A stretch of DNA of 17,610 nt from Bacteroidota bacterium. GTDB lineage: Bacteria > Bacteroidota > Bacteroidia > Flavobacteriales > Flavobacteriaceae. The DNA lies in assembly GCA_023427845.1 (NCBI GenBank), contig JAEYZX010000156.1, positions 1 through 17,610 on the forward strand, read 5' to 3'. The notes below the pieces were generated by a model. It saw nothing but the letters and a program-made list of their open reading frames with translations. It was not told the origin of the DNA and did no database searches. Shown here in pieces: positions 14,134-17,610 of this stretch (positions within the stretch are counted from its first letter, which is position 1; each line of letters begins with the position of its first letter). The translations under genes were made by a program, and so were the position numbers.

Positions 14134-14847
14134 TTAGAATTTATGGATGATAAAAATTGCAGGGCGGTTGTGAAGGTCGACTTTAGTTTTTTTCCACTCC
14201 GATGCGCGCATGGTTTTAATATATTCTGTCGGTAGCGTGATATCGGCGGCAATGCACAAATGGGTTGATGGCTGGATTGCCTGCAGTATATCTTCGAGCA
14301 TTTTATTGTTTCGGTATGGCGTTTCGATAAACAATTGCGACTGGCTTTTGTCATTCGACAATTTCTCCAGATTTTTCAATGCTTGTTTTTTTTCGGATTT
14401 ATCGATGGGAAGGTACCCATTAAAGGCGAAACTTTGTCCGTTCATTCCCGATGCCATCATTGCAAGCAGAATCGACGACGGGCCCACTAACGGTATGACC
14501 TGAATTCCTTTTTCGTGCGCAATTTTCACGATGGCGGCGCCTGGATCAGCCACTCCGGGACAGCCCGCTTCCGACATAAGTCCGATATCTTTGCCTTCGA
14601 TGCAGGGTTGCAGCATCCCGCTGTACTGGGAAGGTTCGGTATGTTTATTCAGCGCACTTAGTTGCAGTTCCGACTGGACTTTGTCGGGATCAATGCTTTT
14701 GATGAATTTACGCGCTGTTTTTTCGTTTTCGACAATGTAGACGTCGAGTAATGAGACAATCCGTTTTACAGTATGTGGCAATACATCCAGTGGGTCAGTA
14801 TCGCCAAGCGTGGTTGGGATCAGGTAAAGTTTACCGGTGCTTTTCAT
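14134..14847 (-). CDS. SAM-dependent methyltransferase of the tetrapyrrole methylase/RsmI-like family
   Basis: The 237-aa protein has the tetrapyrrole-methylase fold signature: LYLIPTTLGD (7-16) at the N-terminus, where RsmI has LYVVATPIGN; GLMSEAGCPGVADPGA (89-104); VIPLVGPSSILLAMMASGM (117-135); and FNGYLPID (142-149). These loops bind S-adenosylmethionine. RsmI 2'-O-methylates C1402 of 16S rRNA. This shorter, divergent relative lacks the usual RsmI opening, so its substrate is uncertain and an rRNA role is only likely. In memory of flavobacterial genomes this form exists beside a canonical RsmI. The start overlaps the upstream phosphatase gene by 17 bases, so it is cotranscribed and probably translationally coupled. 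It is the last gene of the dnaA operon. Confidence 0.83.
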   Translation of the reverse strand: MKSTGKLYLIPTTLGDTDPLDVLPHTVKRIVSLLDVYIVENEKTARKFIKSIDPDKVQSELQLSALNKHTEPSQYSGMLQPCIEGKDIGLMSEAGCPGVADPGAAIVKIAHEKGIQVIPLVGPSSILLAMMASGMNGQSFAFNGYLPIDKSEKKQALKNLEKLSNDKSQSQLFIETPYRNNKMLEDILQAIQPSTHLCIAADITLPTEYIKTMRASEWKKTKVDLHNRPAIFIIHKF

Positions 14848-15310
14848 AGTGTTTGGCTATCAGTTCTTCTGCAATCCTTTCGCACGCTTCATCAAGCATT
14901 TGATAAACGACTTCAAAACCATTTTCAAGTCCGAAGTACGGATCAGGAACATCGACTTTCTCACCCGGAAACAACACGTCAAGAATCATCCGAACTTTGT
15001 CTTTTTGCTCTTTTGTATCGGCAAGCGCGATTACATCCCTGTAATTCGTTTGATCCATTACAAAAATATAATCAAAAGTATCAAAATCGCTCTTTTCAAA
15101 CAGCCGTCCTTTTTGGCATGAAATATCCAGGCCGTACTTTGTTGCAGTAGCAATGGACCTTGGATCGGGCTGCTTGCCAACGTGCCAATGACCGGTACCG
15201 GCCGAGTCGACGATGAATTTTTCTTTCGGTAATTTAGATGCGAGCAGGCCTTCCGCCAATGGCGAACGGCAAATATTGCCTAGGCATACCATCAAAATCC
15301 GAACAGGCAT
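14831..15310 (-). CDS. Low-molecular-weight protein-tyrosine phosphatase
   Basis: The 159-aa protein has the LMW-PTP signature at its very N-terminus: CLGNICRS, with nucleophile Cys9 and Arg15 in the C-x5-R-S loop. The general-acid aspartate is Asp123 in VPDPYFG. DSAGTGHWHVGKQPDPRS (35-52) is also a family hallmark. The length is normal and the protein is cytoplasmic. It dephosphorylates phosphotyrosine proteins; in many bacteria the partner is a BY-kinase for exopolysaccharide, but no such kinase gene is in this window. It starts one base after the dnaA stop codon and overlaps the methyltransferase gene by 17 bases, so all three genes share a transcript. A direct functional link with replication initiation is not implied by this alone. 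Confidence 0.94.
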   Translation of the reverse strand: MPVRILMVCLGNICRSPLAEGLLASKLPKEKFIVDSAGTGHWHVGKQPDPRSIATATKYGLDISCQKGRLFEKSDFDTFDYIFVMDQTNYRDVIALADTKEQKDKVRMILDVLFPGEKVDVPDPYFGLENGFEVVYQMLDEACERIAEELIAKHYEKHR

Positions 15311-16738
15311 TTAGAGCGATAATTTTTTGTTGATGTCCTCAACAAACTTTTTGAATTGCTTATCTGTAGAAACAAGGTTATCGACAGTTTTACAGGCGTG
15401 CAGCACCGTAGCATGATCACGGTCACCAATTTGCGAGCCGATATTTGCCAAGGATGCTTTTGTGAATTTTTTTGCAAAAAACATCGCAAGCTGCCGGGCC
15501 TGGACCACATGGCGTTTTCTCGTTTTGGACTGCAACGTTTCGAGGTCAAGCTGGAAATAATCCGATACTATTTTCTGGATGTAATCGATCGATATTTCAC
15601 GCTTGACGTTCTTAACGAACTTTTCGACGACATGTTTTGCGAGCTCAAGAGTGACTTCCTTTTTATTGAAAGACGATTGCGCAATCAAAGATATAATGGC
15701 CCCTTCGAGCTCACGCACATTCGATTTGATGTTACGTGCTACATATTCGATGATGTCCTCAGGCATTTCAACACCATCGCGATACAAGATATTTTTCAAG
15801 ATCGAAATCCGTGTTTCGTAATCCGGCTGATGAAGTTCGGCTGATAGTCCCCATTTAAAACGTGACAGCAATCTTTGCTCGATATCCTGCATATCGACAG
15901 GAGCTTTGTCGGATGTAAGTATTACCTGTTTTCCGTTTTGGTGCAGATAGTTAAAGATGTGGAAAAACACATCCTGAGTACCTGATTTTCCTGAAAGGAA
16001 CTGTACATCGTCAATTATCAGTACGTCTATAAGCTGATAGAAGTGGATAAAGTCATTTCTATTGTTCTTTTTGACTGAGTCGATATATTGCTGGGTGAAA
16101 ATCTCGGCTGAAATGTACAGCACGGTCTTCTCAGGATATTTATCTTTGATTTCAACACCAATTGCGTGCGCAAGGTGTGTTTTACCCAAACCAACGCCGC
16201 CAAAAATCAAAAGTGGGTTGAATGATGTTCCGCCCGGTTTGTTCGCAACCGCCATTCCCGCTGAACGCGCCAGCCGGTTCGAATCACCTTCGAGGAAATT
16301 GTCGAAGCTGTAATTCGCGTTAAGCTGTGATTCTATTTTCAAATTGCGGATTCCCGGGATCACAAACGGGTTTTTGAGTTCGGGGCTTAGGTTTTTGAAT
16401 GGTGCATCCACTTCCTGTGCTTTAACCGGACCACGGTTTGCACTTGGCAACTGCTCCGTAAACGGTTGTTTGTTGCCATAAGTGTTTTCCATTTTAATTT
16501 TATAAAGTAACTTCGCGTTTTTTCCAAGTTCTTTGGTCAATGCGACTTTCAATAATTTCACATAGTGCTCTTCAAGCCATTCGTAAAAAAATTTGCTTGG
16601 AACTTGAATGTATAAAGCGTTATCTGTAAGTTCAACTGACTTAATCGGTTCAAACCAGGTTTTGTATGCCTGATCCTGGATGTTGTCTTTTATAAATGCC
16701 AGACAATTTTCCCATACTGATTGCGCAGTTTTGTTCAT
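15311..16738 (-). CDS. dnaA: Chromosomal replication initiator protein DnaA
   Basis: The 475-aa protein has all four DnaA domains. Domain I (1 to about 85) opens WENCLAFIKDNIQDQAYKTWFEPI. A Pro/Glu-rich linker follows. The AAA+ domain has Walker A GGVGLGKT (180-187), Walker B VLIIDDVQF (239-247), the box with SDKAPVDMQDIEQRLLSRFKWG (276-297) and sensor 2 VRELEGA (341-347). Domain IV carries the DNA-binding signature IGDRDHATVLHACKTV (437-452). It binds ATP and DnaA boxes at oriC and opens the duplex. The gene is first in a leftward operon with the tyrosine phosphatase and methyltransferase genes. It diverges from the thioesterase gene over a 187-base spacer. No sign of truncation. Confidence 0.98.
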   Translation of the reverse strand: MNKTAQSVWENCLAFIKDNIQDQAYKTWFEPIKSVELTDNALYIQVPSKFFYEWLEEHYVKLLKVALTKELGKNAKLLYKIKMENTYGNKQPFTEQLPSANRGPVKAQEVDAPFKNLSPELKNPFVIPGIRNLKIESQLNANYSFDNFLEGDSNRLARSAGMAVANKPGGTSFNPLLIFGGVGLGKTHLAHAIGVEIKDKYPEKTVLYISAEIFTQQYIDSVKKNNRNDFIHFYQLIDVLIIDDVQFLSGKSGTQDVFFHIFNYLHQNGKQVILTSDKAPVDMQDIEQRLLSRFKWGLSAELHQPDYETRISILKNILYRDGVEMPEDIIEYVARNIKSNVRELEGAIISLIAQSSFNKKEVTLELAKHVVEKFVKNVKREISIDYIQKIVSDYFQLDLETLQSKTRKRHVVQARQLAMFFAKKFTKASLANIGSQIGDRDHATVLHACKTVDNLVSTDKQFKKFVEDINKKLSL

Positions 16739-16816
16739 ATTTGCTCTTAAATTAGATTATTTATTAAAGGTTCTCCTACAAAAGAAAGTGGGATTTTTTG
16801 TCGCACTGCGGAAGGA

Positions 16817-16824
16817 CAAATATG
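16817..16824 (-). promoter_or_regulatory. Weak candidate -7 promoter box for dnaA
   Basis: The - strand reads CATATTTG, one mismatch from TAnnTTTG. It lies 78 bases upstream of the dnaA start. It is the best match in the spacer, but without a clear -33 box it remains tentative. Confidence 0.35.
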
Positions 16825-16854
16825 TGAACAAAAATCGTTAAAAAAAAATAAATT

Positions 16855-16889
16855 GGCCTTTGATTTTTCAAAATTATTGTCGTAAGGCC
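16855..16889. promoter_or_regulatory. Inverted repeat in the dnaA-thioesterase spacer
   Basis: GGCCTT (16855-16860) and AAGGCC (16884-16889) are perfect 6-bp complementary arms around a 23-base A/T-rich interior, extendable by two wobble pairs. It lies between the divergent genes, closer to the thioesterase, and may be an operator or a transcribed hairpin. Chance occurrence is possible. Confidence 0.3.
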
Positions 16890-16925
16890 GGCAAAATAAA
16901 CTGTTAAAATTTATCTAAAAATATT

Positions 16926-17327
16926 ATGTTGGAAGATATTGTCCAAATCCGCGTTCGCTACTCAGAAACCGATCAAATGGGAATTGTTTATCATGGCAGT
17001 TATATTCCTTATTTTGAAATTGGCCGCGTTGAATGGCTTAGAAATAAAGGGATTTCTTATAAAACATTGGAAGAAAGGGGAATTGCGCTACCAATTGTAT
17101 CAATGACGATAAATTACAAAAAAGCGGCACGTTATGACGACATTTTAAATGTTAAAACACGGTTAAAAAACCATTCGTCGGTTCGGGTCGAATTCGATTG
17201 CGAGATCGTAAATGAACAAAATGAGTTATTAACAACAGCGCACTTTATTTTGGTGTTCATGGATGTTAAAACCGGACGCGCAATGTTGCCTCCTGATTAC
17301 ATTAATGACATTTTAAATAACCATTAA
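16926..17327 (+). CDS. YbgC-like acyl-CoA thioesterase (hotdog fold)
   Basis: The 133-aa protein matches the 4-hydroxybenzoyl-CoA thioesterase/YbgC family. The signature is RVRYSETDQMGIVYHGSYIP (9-28), with the catalytic Asp16, and FEIGRVEWLR follows (30-39). The rest has the expected hotdog strands (IVSMTINYKKAARYDDILNVKTRL, then a V-x-F-D-C-E-I strand). Length and start are normal. Members hydrolyse acyl-CoA or acyl-ACP thioesters in the cytoplasm; in Proteobacteria YbgC is linked to the Tol-Pal system, but no tol or pal genes are here. The gene is divergent from dnaA and its stop is 15 bases from the end of the convergent YigZ-like gene, with no clear terminator between them. Confidence 0.9.
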   Translation: MLEDIVQIRVRYSETDQMGIVYHGSYIPYFEIGRVEWLRNKGISYKTLEERGIALPIVSMTINYKKAARYDDILNVKTRLKNHSSVRVEFDCEIVNEQNELLTTAHFILVFMDVKTGRAMLPPDYINDILNNH

Positions 17328-17342
17328 AACCGCTCTGTTGTA

Positions 17343-17610
17343 TTATTCCTTTTGTTTGATTTGAATTTCAAACATTTGTTCAAAATTGGCCCGTACAACT
17401 GCTGCATTTTTTTTACGGGTCGCGATCTCAATACGGCAGTTTTCATCCATTGTTTGTGAGAGAATCCGTAGATTTTTTTCCTTGATGATTCGCATTACGC
17501 GATTGATGTTTTTGTAGTCAAACACAATTTCATATTTCACATCGATCGTGCGTTCAACAACAGTAGCATTTTCGAGGGCCATTTTAGCGGCAGTACGGTA
17601 GGCTGTTATG
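17343..17610 (-). CDS. C-terminal part of a YigZ/IMPACT-family protein (5' end outside window)
   Basis: The - strand frame is open from the window's right edge to a TAA at 17343-17345. The ATG at 17582 is internal, because the preceding codons read ITAYRTAAK in frame. This segment resembles the end of the conserved YigZ/IMPACT N-domain (AYRTAAKMALENA). The C-terminal part, VKYEIVFDYKNINRVMRIIKEKN, fits the DUF1949-like ferredoxin domain that follows it in YigZ proteins. By family, these are small cytoplasmic proteins of uncertain role linked to translation control. About 88 codons are visible, out of an expected 200 or so. The family call is fairly confident, but the diagnostic N-terminal motifs are outside the window. 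Confidence 0.75.
   Translation of the reverse strand, partial: ITAYRTAAKMALENATVVERTIDVKYEIVFDYKNINRVMRIIKEKNLRILSQTMDENCRIEIATRKKNAAVVRANFEQMFEIQIKQKE

Noticed and set aside
15356..15844. Open + strand frame of 162 codons opposite dnaA
   Set aside because: It is antisense to conserved DnaA domain III/IV codons and its protein has no recognisable domain.
16739..16925. Possible oriC next to dnaA
   Set aside because: No cluster of TTATCCACA-like boxes and no clear unwinding repeats; only one two-mismatch box is seen. AT-richness alone is not enough.
1..17610. Mobile elements, CRISPR array, toxin-antitoxin or defence genes
   Set aside because: No transposase or integrase motifs, no regularly spaced direct repeats, and no paired small toxin/antitoxin frames were found; gene content is housekeeping throughout.

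Overview
This window looks like ordinary chromosomal housekeeping DNA from a Bacteroidota, most probably a Flavobacteriaceae (Flavobacterium-like). The evidence is: several copies of the Bacteroidota promoter motif TAnnTTTG upstream of genes, no strong Shine-Dalgarno sequences, a moderately AT-rich composition, a GAPDH of the long flavobacterial kind, a mitochondrial-type aconitase, a DUF2279 protein, and dnaA followed by a low-molecular-weight tyrosine phosphatase and a tetrapyrrole-methylase-family protein. I see no tRNA, rRNA, insertion sequence, prophage, CRISPR array or defence/toxin locus.

Left part (1-5340, all + strand): the tail of a periplasmic protein overlaps a SurA-like periplasmic PPIase/chaperone. 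Next come a degenerate repeat-like intergenic element, a stand-alone MoxR-type AAA+ ATPase with its own terminator, and aconitase (TCA cycle), which ends in a perfect palindromic terminator.

Middle part (5345-9863, all - strand): a calcineurin-like metallophosphoesterase, a secreted YciI-like protein and a short protein that looks like an internally deleted DinB-family protein form one probable transcription unit. A terminator separates them from the long GAPDH gene, which has a structured leader and a good promoter. Upstream lies an HtrA/Deg periplasmic protease with its own terminator.

Right-middle (9995-14085, + strand): dapF, a GNAT acetyltransferase, mltG and a DUF2279 protein are packed with overlaps or gaps of a few bases, so they probably form an operon joining lysine/meso-diaminopimelate synthesis to peptidoglycan processing. 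A separately promoted gene for a small exported lysozyme-fold-like protein follows and ends at a terminator.

Right end: dnaA, the tyrosine phosphatase and the methyltransferase-like gene form a tight leftward operon. A YbgC-like thioesterase diverges from dnaA, and the 3' part of a YigZ/IMPACT-family gene enters convergently from the right edge. The dnaA upstream region lacks a cluster of DnaA boxes, so I do not call oriC.

I did not find a novel multi-gene system. The points most worth a second look are the internally deleted DinB-like gene, the split of catalytic histidines between the two parvulin domains, the orphan MoxR, the twin hairpins in the gap leader, and the repeat-like element at 1661-1749.
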